DNA of 64,000 nt from Streptomyces griseochromogenes. Its GTDB lineage: Bacteria > Actinomycetota > Actinomycetes > Streptomycetales > Streptomycetaceae. The stretch's first letter is position 1, and each line of letters begins with the position of its first letter. The position numbers were made by a program, and so were the translations under genes. The stretch lies in the NCBI RefSeq assembly GCF_001542625.1, contig NZ_CP016279.1:4960001-5024000 (forward strand). The letters are read 5' to 3'. Below the pieces are notes generated by a model. That model made no database searches, was not told the origin of the DNA, and was given only the letters and a program-made list of their open reading frames with translations. Shown piece by piece: positions 49,799 to 58,655 of the stretch.

Positions 49799-52462
49799 AT
49801 GCCCGAGACCCCCACCGATGAGCTGATCGGTCGTCATGACGAGATACGGCAGCTCGACGCCCTACTCGAAGCGGCGCGGGAGAGCCGGGGCGGCGCCCTG
49901 GTCCTGCGCGGTGAGCCGGGCATCGGCAAGAGCGCGCTGCTGCGGCACCTGGACGCGGCCGCGACCGGATTCCTCGTCATGCGGGCGTCCGGCGCGGAGT
50001 TCGAGACGGAGCTGCCGTTCGCCGCGCTGCACCAGTTGCTCGCGCCCGTCACCGACCGGCTGATGGCGCTGCCTGCGCGGCACCGCAAGGCCCTGGAGAT
50101 CGCGTTCGGCCTCGACACCGGCACACCCGATCCGTTCCTGGTCGGCGTCGCGTCGCTGGGCCTTCTGGTGGAGACCGTGCGGGAACGCCCGCTCCTGTGC
50201 GTTGTCGACGACGCACAATGGCTGGACCGGGCGTCGGCCAAGGCACTGGCCTTCATGGCCCGCCGGATCTCGGCCGAGTCGATCGCCTTCGTGTTCGCGG
50301 CGCGCGAGCCGAGCCGCCTGCCCGAGCTGGACGAGCTGCCCGGCCATACGCTTCAGGGTCTTGGCGAATCGGATGCCCGCGCGCTGCTGGCCGAGGCGAT
50401 CCGCGCCCCGTTGGACGAGCGGGTGCGCGACCGCATCCTGGCCGAGGCGCGCGGCAATCCCCTCGCGCTGGTGGAGCTTCCCAGGACCGCCGGACTCGCC
50501 GGAATGGCGGGCGGTTTCGCCCAGCTCGACTCGGTACCCGGCGTGATCGAGCAGAGCTTCCGGTCCCGGCTGGAGCTCCTGCCCCCGGCGGCCCGGCTGC
50601 TGGTGACCGTCGCCGCAGCCGACCCGATCGGTGACCCCGGCCTGCTGTGGCGTGCGGCCGAACTCCTGGGCGTCGACGCGGCTGCCGCCGCGGAGTCCGC
50701 CCCGCTGGTCGAGTTCGGCACCCGGATCCGGTTCGGCCACCCCCTCGCCCGTTCGGCCACCTACCACGCCGCGGCACCTGAGGAGCGGCGCAGGGCGCAC
50801 GAGGCGCTGGCCGCCGCGACCGACCCGGTCGCCGACCCCGACCGGCGGGCCTGGCATCGCGCCCAGGCCAGTGCCGGCCCGGACGAGCAGGTCGCCGCCG
50901 AGCTCGAAGCCTCCGCCACCCGTGCCCGCGAACGTGGCGGTGTCGCGGCGGCGGCGGCCTTCCTCGAACGCTCGGCCGCGCTCACCATCGGCCCGGTCCA
51001 ACGCGCCGAGCGGGTCCTCGCCGCGGTCCAGGCCAAGCTCTCGGTGGGCGACTTCGACACCGCGGCCGAACTGCTCACCACAGTCCGGACCGACGATCCG
51101 AGCCAGGCCGCCAGGGCCGACCTGCTCCGCGGCAGGCTGTCGTTCGTCCGCCGCCGGGGGGACGAAGGCCCCACGAAGTACCTCCTGCGTGCCGCCGCCC
51201 GGCTGGCGGCGATCGACCCCGCCTGGTCACGGGAGTGCTATCTGGACGCCATCGAGATGGGCCTTCTGCTCGGCGGCCTCGACCACGTGGTGGAGGCCGT
51301 CAGGAAGGACCCGCCGTCGGGCGAGTCGGAATCCGGCGCGGCGGCGGTGTTGACCGGCCTGATCAGCCTGGTCAGCGACGGGCATCGGGCGGCGGGGGAG
51401 ATCCTCAGGCCGGTCGTCGGCGACGCCGACGACGAGGTGTGGGCCAGGCGGCCGTCACTGGGCTTCATGGTGGCCAACGAGCTGTGGAACATCGACGCCA
51501 TGCACGGCATCGCCAACCGTGCCGTCACGGCCGGCCGGGAGTCGGGCTCCTTCCACGCGCTGCCCATCGGACTGGCCATGCAGGCCGCCGTGACCGTGCA
51601 CACCGGCGACTTCGGTGCCGCGGTGGAGCTGATCTCCGAGGAGGAGGCGATCGCCGACGCCACCGGCGCGGCGCCGTTGGTCTATCCGCGCCTCCACCTG
51701 GCCGCGCTGCGCGGACGGCGCAAGGAGGCCGTCGAACTGTTCGCGTCGGTGGACCACCGGATGAGCCTCAGCGTGCAGTGGGCGACGGCCGTGCTCAGCA
51801 ACGGCCTGGCCGACTACCCGGCCGCGCTGAATGCGGCGAAGCAAGCGGTCGAGTACGGCCCCGTTGGCACGGCGGGCCTTGCCCTGCCCGAGTTGGTCGA
51901 GGCGGCCATGCGGTGCGGCGAGACCGAGACCGCCGCTGCGGCCCTCACGTCCCTGCAAGAGCGCACCCAGGCGGGCCGGCACGCGTGGGGTCTTGGCGTC
52001 GAGGCCTATGCGCGGGCCCTGGTGACCGAGGACGAGTCCGCCTACCAGGAGGCGATCGGTCTGCTCGACGACGGCACACTGGTCGTCTACCGCGCCCGGG
52101 CACATCTGCTGTACGGGGAGTGGCTGCGCCGCCAGGGCCGAAGGCGTGACGCCCGGTCCGCGCTGCGGCTGGCGCACGAGTCGCTGTCCGACCTCGGCGT
52201 GGAGGCGTTCGCCGAGCGTGCCGCCGGCGAGTTGCGCGCCACGGGCGAGCAGGCCCGCAGCCGCACGTCCAAGGCATCGGACCAGCTGACAATGCAGGAG
52301 GTGCACATCGCACGCCTGGTCGCCGACGGCGCCACCTCCAAGGAGGTGGCGGCGAAGCTGTTCCTCAGCCCACGGACGGTCGACGCGCACCTGCGCAACA
52401 TCTTCCGCAAGCTCGGGCTCACCTCACGCAGACAACTACGAGACCTGCCCGACATTCGTTAG
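49799..52462 (+). CDS. LAL-type LuxR-family transcriptional regulator
   Basis: I start at ATG 49799, although the frame is open further upstream; this gives 887 residues. Walker A is LRGEPGIGKSALL (K44), Walker B is LLCVVDDAQWLD, and the N-terminal ELIGRHDEIRQLDALLE is typical of the large ATP-binding LuxR (MalT-like) group. The middle (about 400-810) is TPR-like. The C-terminal helix-turn-helix is TMQEVHIARLVADGATSKEV, AAKLFLSPRTVDAHLRNIFR, KLGLTSR. Such proteins activate pathway genes on ligand binding. It is divergent from the exporter-oxygenase operon by a 136-base region and is its likely regulator. Confidence 0.9.
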   Translation: MPETPTDELIGRHDEIRQLDALLEAARESRGGALVLRGEPGIGKSALLRHLDAAATGFLVMRASGAEFETELPFAALHQLLAPVTDRLMALPARHRKALEIAFGLDTGTPDPFLVGVASLGLLVETVRERPLLCVVDDAQWLDRASAKALAFMARRISAESIAFVFAAREPSRLPELDELPGHTLQGLGESDARALLAEAIRAPLDERVRDRILAEARGNPLALVELPRTAGLAGMAGGFAQLDSVPGVIEQSFRSRLELLPPAARLLVTVAAADPIGDPGLLWRAAELLGVDAAAAAESAPLVEFGTRIRFGHPLARSATYHAAAPEERRRAHEALAAATDPVADPDRRAWHRAQASAGPDEQVAAELEASATRARERGGVAAAAAFLERSAALTIGPVQRAERVLAAVQAKLSVGDFDTAAELLTTVRTDDPSQAARADLLRGRLSFVRRRGDEGPTKYLLRAAARLAAIDPAWSRECYLDAIEMGLLLGGLDHVVEAVRKDPPSGESESGAAAVLTGLISLVSDGHRAAGEILRPVVGDADDEVWARRPSLGFMVANELWNIDAMHGIANRAVTAGRESGSFHALPIGLAMQAAVTVHTGDFGAAVELISEEEAIADATGAAPLVYPRLHLAALRGRRKEAVELFASVDHRMSLSVQWATAVLSNGLADYPAALNAAKQAVEYGPVGTAGLALPELVEAAMRCGETETAAAALTSLQERTQAGRHAWGLGVEAYARALVTEDESAYQEAIGLLDDGTLVVYRARAHLLYGEWLRRQGRRRDARSALRLAHESLSDLGVEAFAERAAGELRATGEQARSRTSKASDQLTMQEVHIARLVADGATSKEVAAKLFLSPRTVDAHLRNIFRKLGLTSRRQLRDLPDIR

Positions 52463-52798
52463 CCGCATGGTGGTGGCCGCGGCCTCGGGCCCGTTCATCG
52501 ACTCCATGGGGCCGGGCCAGCTCAACCCGTACTTCGCCCGGTAGGCACCGGAGACGCGCTGGACGAGCTCGGGGTCATCCACCGGTCGGAGGGTGACGGA
52601 CAGCCGGACCCCGGCCACCTCCACCTCCGTGTCCACATGCCGCAGGACCCGGCGGTACCAGGCACTGCGCCGGCCGAAAGCCGAGCGGACATACGCCTCC
52701 CCGTTGAGCACCACCACCCAGACCGTCCTGGGCGACCACCGGCCGTCCGCATGCCGTACCCACAAAACGATCTCCGCGCGATCCATGTAAGTGGTCAT
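52436..52798 (-). CDS. DUF2255 family protein
   Basis: This 120-residue protein has EIVLWVRHADGRWSPRTVWV, VVLNGEAYVRSAFGRRSAWY, RRVLRHVDTEVEVAGVRLSV and VQRVSGAYRAKYGLSWPG, which follows the DUF2255 pattern of a small split-barrel-like fold. Its 3' end overlaps the 3' end of the LAL regulator gene by 27 bases (convergent). The function is unknown; related split-barrel proteins bind flavin or deazaflavin. Confidence 0.7.
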   Translation of the reverse strand: MTTYMDRAEIVLWVRHADGRWSPRTVWVVVLNGEAYVRSAFGRRSAWYRRVLRHVDTEVEVAGVRLSVTLRPVDDPELVQRVSGAYRAKYGLSWPGPMESMNGPEAAATTMRLTNVGQVS

Positions 52799-52905
52799 GG
52801 ACCAACTTTCACCGTGGCGGCACTACGTACGCGTCGGTGGTCTTCACCTAGATAGGCGGGCTTCACCGACGCGAGAGCGGTGCTCTCGCGACGAAGCTGA
52901 GTGTC

Positions 52906-53166
52906 ATGACGAACATCGACATGGCGAAGCCCGAAACCGCAACCGACACCGACACGCGCACCCTTGAGGCGGCCCCTGGCACAGAGGCGCTTCACCACAA
53001 GGGCACGAAGAAGAACAAGGGCACGAAGAAGACCAAGGCCCGGCGGCGCGCCGCCAAGGCACTGGCGTACTTCGCCCTGATCTTCTCCGGACTCCTGGTC
53101 CTGGCCGAGCCGTGGCTGCTGATCCCGGTCGTCGCCCTGGTCCTGGCGATCTCCCTCTGGGACTAA
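52906..53166 (+). CDS. Small membrane protein with Lys-rich cytoplasmic part
   Basis: This 86-residue protein starts at ATG 52906. Residues 1-35 are Thr/Asp/Glu-rich, residues 36-52 are a dense Lys run (GTKKNKGTKKTKARRRAAKA), and residues 53-86 hold two closely spaced hydrophobic segments (LAYFALIFSGLLVLA and LLIPVVALVLAISLWD). The basic stretch should face the cytoplasm. Its function is unknown. The frame has strong codon bias and ends with a clear stop. Confidence 0.65.
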   Translation: MTNIDMAKPETATDTDTRTLEAAPGTEALHHKGTKKNKGTKKTKARRRAAKALAYFALIFSGLLVLAEPWLLIPVVALVLAISLWD

Positions 53167-53643
53167 ACTTTGCGCCGCCGGGACGAAACTCCACGAGTGT
53201 GTGCGGCAGGTCGAGTGCGGCAGGATAGGTCACCACGAGGCAACGAGGTCCCATGGCTGGCCAGTTGAGGGACATCTCGCTCAACAGTCCGAGGGCCTCG
53301 CCTGTTACGGCCCGCCGCCCGTCACCTGATCGATGGCCACTCTGAAGAAGCTCAGTAGAGCCTGGTCCGGATGGCTGGCCGTGAGGACGTCGGGGCAGAC
53401 ACGGACGAGGACCCGTGCGAACTCTCCCCTGAGACGTCCGTGAGCACACCAGTGATATCCGTTCGCGGAACTTCCTGCCGAGTGCCGGGTCTTCAAGACC
53501 ACAGGTGAGCGCATGGACAGTGGCTTCCAGCCGCGCTCTGCTCGTCGCTGGCCCTTGGTGGTGGGCCCCGCCGGTCGCACCGACCGGGCGACTTCACATC
53601 CTGTCGCCCCGGCTCGGCTTTCAACAGGTCGAGGGCTGGTCTC
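53167..53643 (-). other. No intact gene; possible minus-strand scrap
   Basis: On the minus strand ending at 53305, RGEFARVLVRVCPDVLTASH, PDQALLSFFRVAIDQVTGGG has fair codon bias and could be the end of a decayed gene. Nothing else is supported. Confidence 0.3.
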
Positions 53644-54204
53644 TCATCCATGAGAGGGGGGCCTTCCGTGCGTCCGGGGCTGCTGCAGCCGGGCCGCGAG
53701 CTCCCTCGGCAGGACGTCCCGGTTTGCCGGAGTGAGCTGGACGACCTCGATGTCGGCGCGCCGCTTGAGGGCGTCGGTGAACGGATCGCGGTGCGTGTGG
53801 ACCGTGGCGACGACGTCGACCTCTGCGACGAACAGCGCGTCGACCGCGTGTCGGAACGCCGTGCACGCCAGTTCCATCCGCCCCAGCTCGTCGATGAGCA
53901 CCAGCCGTCCTGTTGCCTCCCCGGTCGCTGTCGGCCGAAGCGACGGCAGCGCCAGTCGTTCCATGACGCCCGGGTCGACGCCGTATTTCCCTACCCGTGG
54001 CGGACCGGGCAGGTCGACATGGGCGAGCACTTCCCGTCGGCCTGCCAGGGTCTCCAGGGCGAAACCGACGCGGGCGCCGGATTGCCGGATCTCCTCCGTG
54101 GTGAAGCCGGTGGCCGCGTGGGTGGGCAGCAGCGCGGCGAGCCGACGCAGGGCGGTCGTCTTTCCCGCGCCAGGACGGCCCTCGAGCAGGATCCTTGTCG
54201 GCAC
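53644..54204 (-). CDS. THEP1-type nucleoside-triphosphatase
   Basis: This 186-residue protein from GTG 54204 has MPTRILLEGRPGAGKTTALR (Walker A G-R-P-G-A-G-K-T), then GFTTEEIRQSGARVGFALET, YGVDPGVMERLALPS, and Walker B RLVLIDELGRMEL. These are the diagnostic blocks of the THEP1/NTPase_1 family, which hydrolyses NTPs with low turnover and is found mostly in archaea, hyperthermophiles and scattered actinomycetes. The C-terminus VVATVHTHRDPFTDALKRRA completes the fold. The cellular role is unknown. It is divergent from the PEBP gene. Confidence 0.87.
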   Translation of the reverse strand: MPTRILLEGRPGAGKTTALRRLAALLPTHAATGFTTEEIRQSGARVGFALETLAGRREVLAHVDLPGPPRVGKYGVDPGVMERLALPSLRPTATGEATGRLVLIDELGRMELACTAFRHAVDALFVAEVDVVATVHTHRDPFTDALKRRADIEVVQLTPANRDVLPRELAARLQQPRTHGRPPSHG

Positions 54205-54314
54205 ACTGCCATCTTCACCCCCGCTTCCGGAGGCGGCCCGGGCGGGCTCGGCCGAGCGGGGGTTTTGGGGTGCGGACCGGTGCCGGTGCCGCCGTTGCGG
54301 GTATGGCGGCGCGC

Positions 54315-54767
54315 ATGAGCGGAATTGAACTCAGCAGCACCGCGTTCGACGACAAAACGGTGATCCCCCGTCGGTACAGCGGGGAGGGTGAGAACATCTC
54401 ACCGCCCCTGACCTGGTCGGGGGTGCCCGACGAGGCCACGGAGCTGGTGCTCCTGTGCGAGGACCCGGACGCGCCGGGGATGACCTTCGTGCACTGGCTG
54501 GTGACCGGCATCGATCCGGTGACCACCGGGGCGGCGGAGGGCCAGAAGCCCCAGGGGGGCCTGCCGTGGCCCAACGGCTTCGGCCGCGTGGGCTGGGGAG
54601 GGCCGATGCCTCCACCGGGGCACGGGCCGCACCGCTACTTCTTCCGCCTGTACGCCCTGTCCGAGCCGCTGCCGCTGCACGACCACCCGGGCGCCGAGGA
54701 CGTGCACCGTGCCCTGAAGGGCAGGGAGCTGGCCTCCGGCACCCTGGTCGGGACCTATCAGCGCTGA
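54315..54767 (+). CDS. YbhB/YbcL-type PEBP family protein
   Basis: I use ATG 54315 (150 residues); ATG 54303 in the same frame is an alternative. The signature blocks are present: IPRRYSGEGENISPPLTWSG, ELVLLCEDPDAPGMTFVHWL (the D-P-D-A-P motif), and HGPHRYFFRLYALSEPL (the G-x-H-R-Y motif). These small proteins bind phosphate or phospholipid-like ligands; the physiological role in bacteria is mostly unknown. It ends six bases before the convergent PCMT gene. Confidence 0.88.
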   Translation: MSGIELSSTAFDDKTVIPRRYSGEGENISPPLTWSGVPDEATELVLLCEDPDAPGMTFVHWLVTGIDPVTTGAAEGQKPQGGLPWPNGFGRVGWGGPMPPPGHGPHRYFFRLYALSEPLPLHDHPGAEDVHRALKGRELASGTLVGTYQR

Positions 54768-54772
54768 GCGCG

Positions 54773-55417
54773 TCACCGCTGGTCGTAGCCATGGGCACCG
54801 TACAGCCGGACGAACCGGGCCGCGGTGACCGTCCTGCGGTGCACCAGGTTGTGGGCCCGCCGCTCGTACAGCTCGACGCGCTCCTGCCCGCCCTGCCCGA
54901 TCGGCTGGACGAGCCGGCCACCGGTGCGGAGCTGATCCACGAGCGGCTCAGGCACTCGCGGGAAGGCCGCGCAGACGATGACGGCGTCGTACGGGGCACG
55001 GGTCGGCATCCCGAGGGTCCCGTCGCCGAGTACGACCTCGGCATTGCCGACGCCCTGCCCGGCCAGCCGCAGGCGGGCCTCGTCGACCAGATCGGGCCAG
55101 CGCTCGACGCTGACGACGTACGCGGCCAAGCGGGCCAGCAGCGCGGTCTGCCAGCCGTAACCGGTCCCGACCTCCAGGACCTGTTCGTCTCCGGTGAGGC
55201 CGAGAGCGGAGACCATCATGGCGACCAGCGAGGGCTGGGTGGTCACCTGCCCGTGGGGGAGCGGAACGGGTGTGTCCCGGTACGCGGATGCCACCTCGTC
55301 CGCGGGGACGAATTCCGCCCGGGGGATGCTCCGTACGGCCTCCAGGAGACGGGTGTCGGTCACGCCCGCGGCGTGGGCCGCGCGGACCAGGTCCTCGGGG
55401 GTCCCTTCATGGGCCAT
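54773..55417 (-). CDS. Protein-L-isoaspartate O-methyltransferase-like protein
   Basis: I start at ATG 55417 (214 residues). SIPRAEFVPADEVASAYRDT, PVPLPHGQVTTQPSLVAMMV (the substrate-proximal Q-P-S region), VLEVGTGYGWQTALLARLAA (SAM motif I), VERWPDLVDEARLRLAGQGV and YDAVIVCAAFPRVPEPLVDQ follow the PCMT pattern closely. PCMT repairs isoaspartyl residues using SAM; actinomycete paralogues also act in RiPP and other pathways. The final strand block (GGRLVQPIGQGGQERVELYE) is complete. The start overlaps the end of the FdhF fragment by 11 bases. Confidence 0.87.
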   Translation of the reverse strand: MAHEGTPEDLVRAAHAAGVTDTRLLEAVRSIPRAEFVPADEVASAYRDTPVPLPHGQVTTQPSLVAMMVSALGLTGDEQVLEVGTGYGWQTALLARLAAYVVSVERWPDLVDEARLRLAGQGVGNAEVVLGDGTLGMPTRAPYDAVIVCAAFPRVPEPLVDQLRTGGRLVQPIGQGGQERVELYERRAHNLVHRRTVTAARFVRLYGAHGYDQR

Positions 55418-55775
55418 CGGACCCCGGGGCCGTGGCGGTGGCGCCGGTGGCCCTGGTCGTGGTGCGTTCAAGAAGCCGCGCGGCGTGATCGTGCTCGCCG
55501 CCCGACGCCGCCTCGTTGCTCACGTGCTTGGCGCCGTTCTCGCAGTACTCGTTGCGGTGCCGGTGAGCGGGGTCCGGTTCCGGCCAGACGCAGCCTGGGC
55601 AATCGAAGCCCTTGGTCTGGTCGAGGTCGAGCGGCGTCAGCGCCGTACGGCGGACCGTCGTCCGCTCCAGCGAGTACCGCAGCGGGCTGGCCACCGCCGG
55701 CACGCCTACCGCCCAGGTCTTGGGCGGGGTGATCGAAACGTCCGTCTCCTCCGCGCCGCTCCTGCTTCTGTCCAT
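55407..55775 (-). pseudogene. FdhF/YdeP-type molybdopterin oxidoreductase, N-terminal fragment
   Basis: The ATG at 55775 opens a 122-residue frame with TPPKTWAVGVPAVASPLRYS, LERTTVRRTALTPLDLDQTK, GFDCPGCVWPEPDPAHRHRN and EYCENGAKHVSNEA. This is the N-terminal block, with the C-x2-C...C cluster-like cysteines, of formate dehydrogenase-like FdhF/YdeP oxidoreductases, normally about 750 residues long. After about residue 95 the sequence becomes Thr/Ala/Gly-rich and stops at 55407. More than 80 percent of the gene is missing. Confidence 0.7.
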
Positions 55776-55906
55776 GTGCCTCATCCGTCGCTCATGCGCC
55801 GCGCTGCCGCTCCAGGCCCAGTGTCGGCATGTTCCGCGCGCGGCGCGATCCGGGGCGGTCGGGCGCAAGGGGCGACCCGTGATCCGGGAGGCGCGGCGCG
55901 TCGGCG
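55776..55906. other. Spacer between FdhF fragment and baeRF gene
   Basis: A short gene-free spacer. No terminator-like hairpin could be singled out. Confidence 0.3.
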
Positions 55907-57004
55907 TCAGGACGGGGTCCCCGGGTCGATGTACCGCAGCAGGGCGCCGACGCCCTCGTACAGCCTCAGCTCGCTCTCCGGTACGACGACCAGCTCGGCA
56001 CCGGTGCCGACGAGGGCCCGGACGAGGGCCTCGTCGGCGCGTTCCTCGCGCGGGGCCCGCACGCCGAAGGACATCAGCTCCGCCTCGGTCAGGGCGAGCT
56101 GAGTGGGCTGGGGGCCCGCCCAGAACCGCAGCGAAGACCCTGGCGGCCCGTTCAGCAGCAGTGCCGCGACCTGGCCGCGCTGGAGGGCGGCGACGGTGGC
56201 GGCCAGCCCCTCCGTCATGGGTCCGTCCAGGGCTCGCCGGCCGATGAAGATGTCCACGAGTTCCCGGTCGTGCGCGGCCATGCGGCCGCGGAAGACGCTG
56301 TCGAGCTGCGGCTCCAACAGGGCGCGTCCGGTGTCGGTGGGGGTCCGGCCGCCCACGCGTACGACCTTGTCCCGCAGGGTGTGCGGCAGGCGGCGGATCA
56401 GTACGTTGCACGCCCACTCGTCCCCGCCCACGACGACGGCGTCGGCATGGGCGCGCCGCGCCCGTTCGTCCAGCTGGTGACCGAGCCGGAGGGAGGTGCG
56501 GTGCCAGGTCGCCACCGCGACCCTGTGGTGCAGCCGCTCACCCGGGGTGACGGTGGACGCGGGCCAGGTGCCGGTCTCCGCCTCCAGAGTTACCCAGCCG
56601 TGGGTCTCGGCGGTCGGAAGGCCGCCGTAGTGGACGACCACGGCCATGTAGGGGATCTCCGGAAGGTGCTGGGTGACCAGGGGCATCGCGTCCGGCAGGG
56701 TGCTGTAGCGCGCGGAGTCGTGCTCGGGCGGCCTGGGCAGCTCCCCGTCCAGGACGAGCGTGCCGTGGGCGGCGAAGATGGCCTGACCGTGCACCCCCGG
56801 CACCTCTGTGTCGGCGCCGACCACCTCCTCCAGTACGTTCAGCAGCGCCCGGTCCGAGCCCTGACGGGACAGACTCTCGCGCAGCCGCAGCCAGCGCAGC
56901 GCGATCGCCCGCTCGGGATGCGCGACGTTTCGGGAGGTGTCCAGGTACACGGAGGCGAACGGGCCCGGCTCCGCATAGAGGGGTTCAAGGAACGACAACC
57001 TCAT
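55907..57004 (-). CDS. Rv2629/Vms1-type baeRF domain protein
   Basis: I use ATG 57004 behind GAGGAGTGG, giving 365 residues. FLEPLYAEPGPFASVYLDTS, RNVAHPERAIALRWLRLRES and the later HADAVVVGGDEWACNVLIRR, GRRALDGPMTEGLAATVAAL, ALVRALVGTGAELVVVPESE match the bacterial-archaeal release-factor-like family 2 exemplified by mycobacterial Rv2629, a dormancy-related protein. The fold belongs to the eRF1/Vms1 class, whose eukaryotic members cleave peptidyl-tRNA on stalled ribosomes. Whether this protein acts on ribosomes is inference. Confidence 0.8.
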   Translation of the reverse strand: MRLSFLEPLYAEPGPFASVYLDTSRNVAHPERAIALRWLRLRESLSRQGSDRALLNVLEEVVGADTEVPGVHGQAIFAAHGTLVLDGELPRPPEHDSARYSTLPDAMPLVTQHLPEIPYMAVVVHYGGLPTAETHGWVTLEAETGTWPASTVTPGERLHHRVAVATWHRTSLRLGHQLDERARRAHADAVVVGGDEWACNVLIRRLPHTLRDKVVRVGGRTPTDTGRALLEPQLDSVFRGRMAAHDRELVDIFIGRRALDGPMTEGLAATVAALQRGQVAALLLNGPPGSSLRFWAGPQPTQLALTEAELMSFGVRAPREERADEALVRALVGTGAELVVVPESELRLYEGVGALLRYIDPGTPS

Positions 57005-57010
57005 CGCCAC

Positions 57011-57509
57011 TCCTCGTCGATGGTCTCCTCTCCTTTGATGATGCGCGCCCCGGGGGCGATGGAGCTCGACGAGCGCGAAGCGGTGCGGAACGCGGGGCGG
57101 TCAGGCGCCGGCCGGCAGCGGTCGGCCGAGATCTTCGCCCGAGGCTGTGCGAGTACCAGCCGCTGATCCGGGCGTCGGCGACCGACACGTCGAACGCGCA
57201 GCGTTCCTGGCCGCGGCTGCCGCTGCCGAGCGGGTCCTGCACGAGGCCGACCTCGCAGCCGGCCGCGCCGCTCCACCGGAGTGGCGAAGCGGTGCGAGTC
57301 GGGCAGGTACGTGATGTCGGCGATCTCACCGGTGACGTCGCCGAGGCGCGGGGCGGCCTGCGCCTTGCCCGCCACGAACGGGGAGCCTGCCGTCGGCCCC
57401 GGCCTGTCGCCGTCCGGGCCGGGGGCCAGGGCGTGGACGACGTCGTCCGCGACAACGCCGCCCTCCCCGGCCCGGTTGCGACCGCCTGCTCGATCGCCGC
57501 CCCGGCGGT
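57011..57509 (-). pseudogene. Remnant of an unidentified gene
   Basis: Minus-strand frames here carry biased coding scraps: APRLGDVTGEIADITYLPDS with HRFATPVE, then one frame over CEVGLVQDPLGSGSRGQERC, AFDVSVADARISGWYSHSLG. They read as one decayed extracellular-type protein with a frameshift near 57280. The family is not recognised. Confidence 0.35.
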
Positions 57510-58620
57510 CTAGCCGTTCTGCCCCGTCAGGAGTGACGAGGCACGCTCGGCGATGGCCAGCACGGTGGCGTTCGTGTTGGCGGCGATGATCGAGGGCATC
57601 ACCGAGGCGTCGGCGACCCGGAGGCCGTCGATGCCCCGGACGCGCAGATCCGGGTCCACGACGGCGTGTTCGCCCGTCCCGATGGCGCAGATGCCCACGA
57701 GGTGGCACAACGAGCTGGTGGCCGGCTTGATGTAGTCGCGGAGTTCCGCGTCGCCGGTGACGTCCGCGCCGGGCGCCGACTCGCCGTTCCGCCAGGGGCC
57801 CAGCGCGCCAGCGCCGCCCAACTGCCGGGCCCGGCGCAGGGCGGTCACCATCAGGTCGAGGTCGCGCGGATCCGTGTAGTAGCCGAGATCGATGAGCGGC
57901 GAATCGCCGGGATCGGCGCCGGCCAGCCTGAGGCTGCCGCGGCTGTGCGGCCGTTGCAGCGAGAACAGGACCGAATACCCGTCCAGCCGCTCCGGCCGCC
58001 AGGCCGAACCGCCCCACGGCTCCATCTCGGCGCCGGGCTCGCGGTGCGGCAGCGGGAAGTGCACGAACACCAGTTGTAGGTCCGGGTCCGCGGCGGGGTC
58101 GCTGCGCAGGACCACGTGCGGGGTGTCGGGCATGCTCGCGGTGTCGACGGGCTCCCGCGTGGTGAACGTGACCTGGGCGAAGGGGTGGTCCTGCAGGTTC
58201 TGCCCGACGCCGGGCAGGTGCCGCACCACCTCGATGCCCAGGCTCCGCGACTGCTCGGCCGGCCCGATACCCGACAGCATCAGCAGCTGCGGCGATCCGA
58301 CCGCTCCGGCGGCCAGGACCACGTCCCGCGCGGCCCCCGCCGTGCGCCGCTGCCCGTCGAGTACGTACTCGACGCCTGCACCGGCGCCCCTCGAACACCA
58401 GCCGCCGCACGAACGCATCCGTGACGACGGTGAGGTTCGCCCGGTGGCGCGCGGGGCCGAGGTAGCCGTCTGCGGCACTCTGGCGGGCGAAGTCCACGAG
58501 GTTCATCTCGGTGCGCGCGACCCCTTCGGGCTGCTCCCCGTTGCCGTCCGCCGTGGCGGGCACGCCGGCCTCCACGGCGGCCTCGTCTCTACGAGCTCGG
58601 CGCCGGGCCGGTTCACTGCC
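57510..58620 (-). pseudogene. GMC-family oxidoreductase, N-terminus lost and frameshifted
   Basis: The upper part ([37 protein letters not shown]) and, after a frameshift near 58390, [60 protein letters not shown] and GQNLQDHP, through to VVDPDLRVRGIDGLRVADAS, VMPSIIAANTNATVLAIAER, form the C-terminal two-thirds of a choline-dehydrogenase-like GMC flavoenzyme. The catalytic His region (SSLCHLVGICAIG) and the closing block are intact. The FAD-binding N-terminus (about 170 residues) is absent. Confidence 0.75.
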
Positions 58621-58655
58621 GACGACGACCGCGGTCGCGGGTCGTCGGGCGGGGT

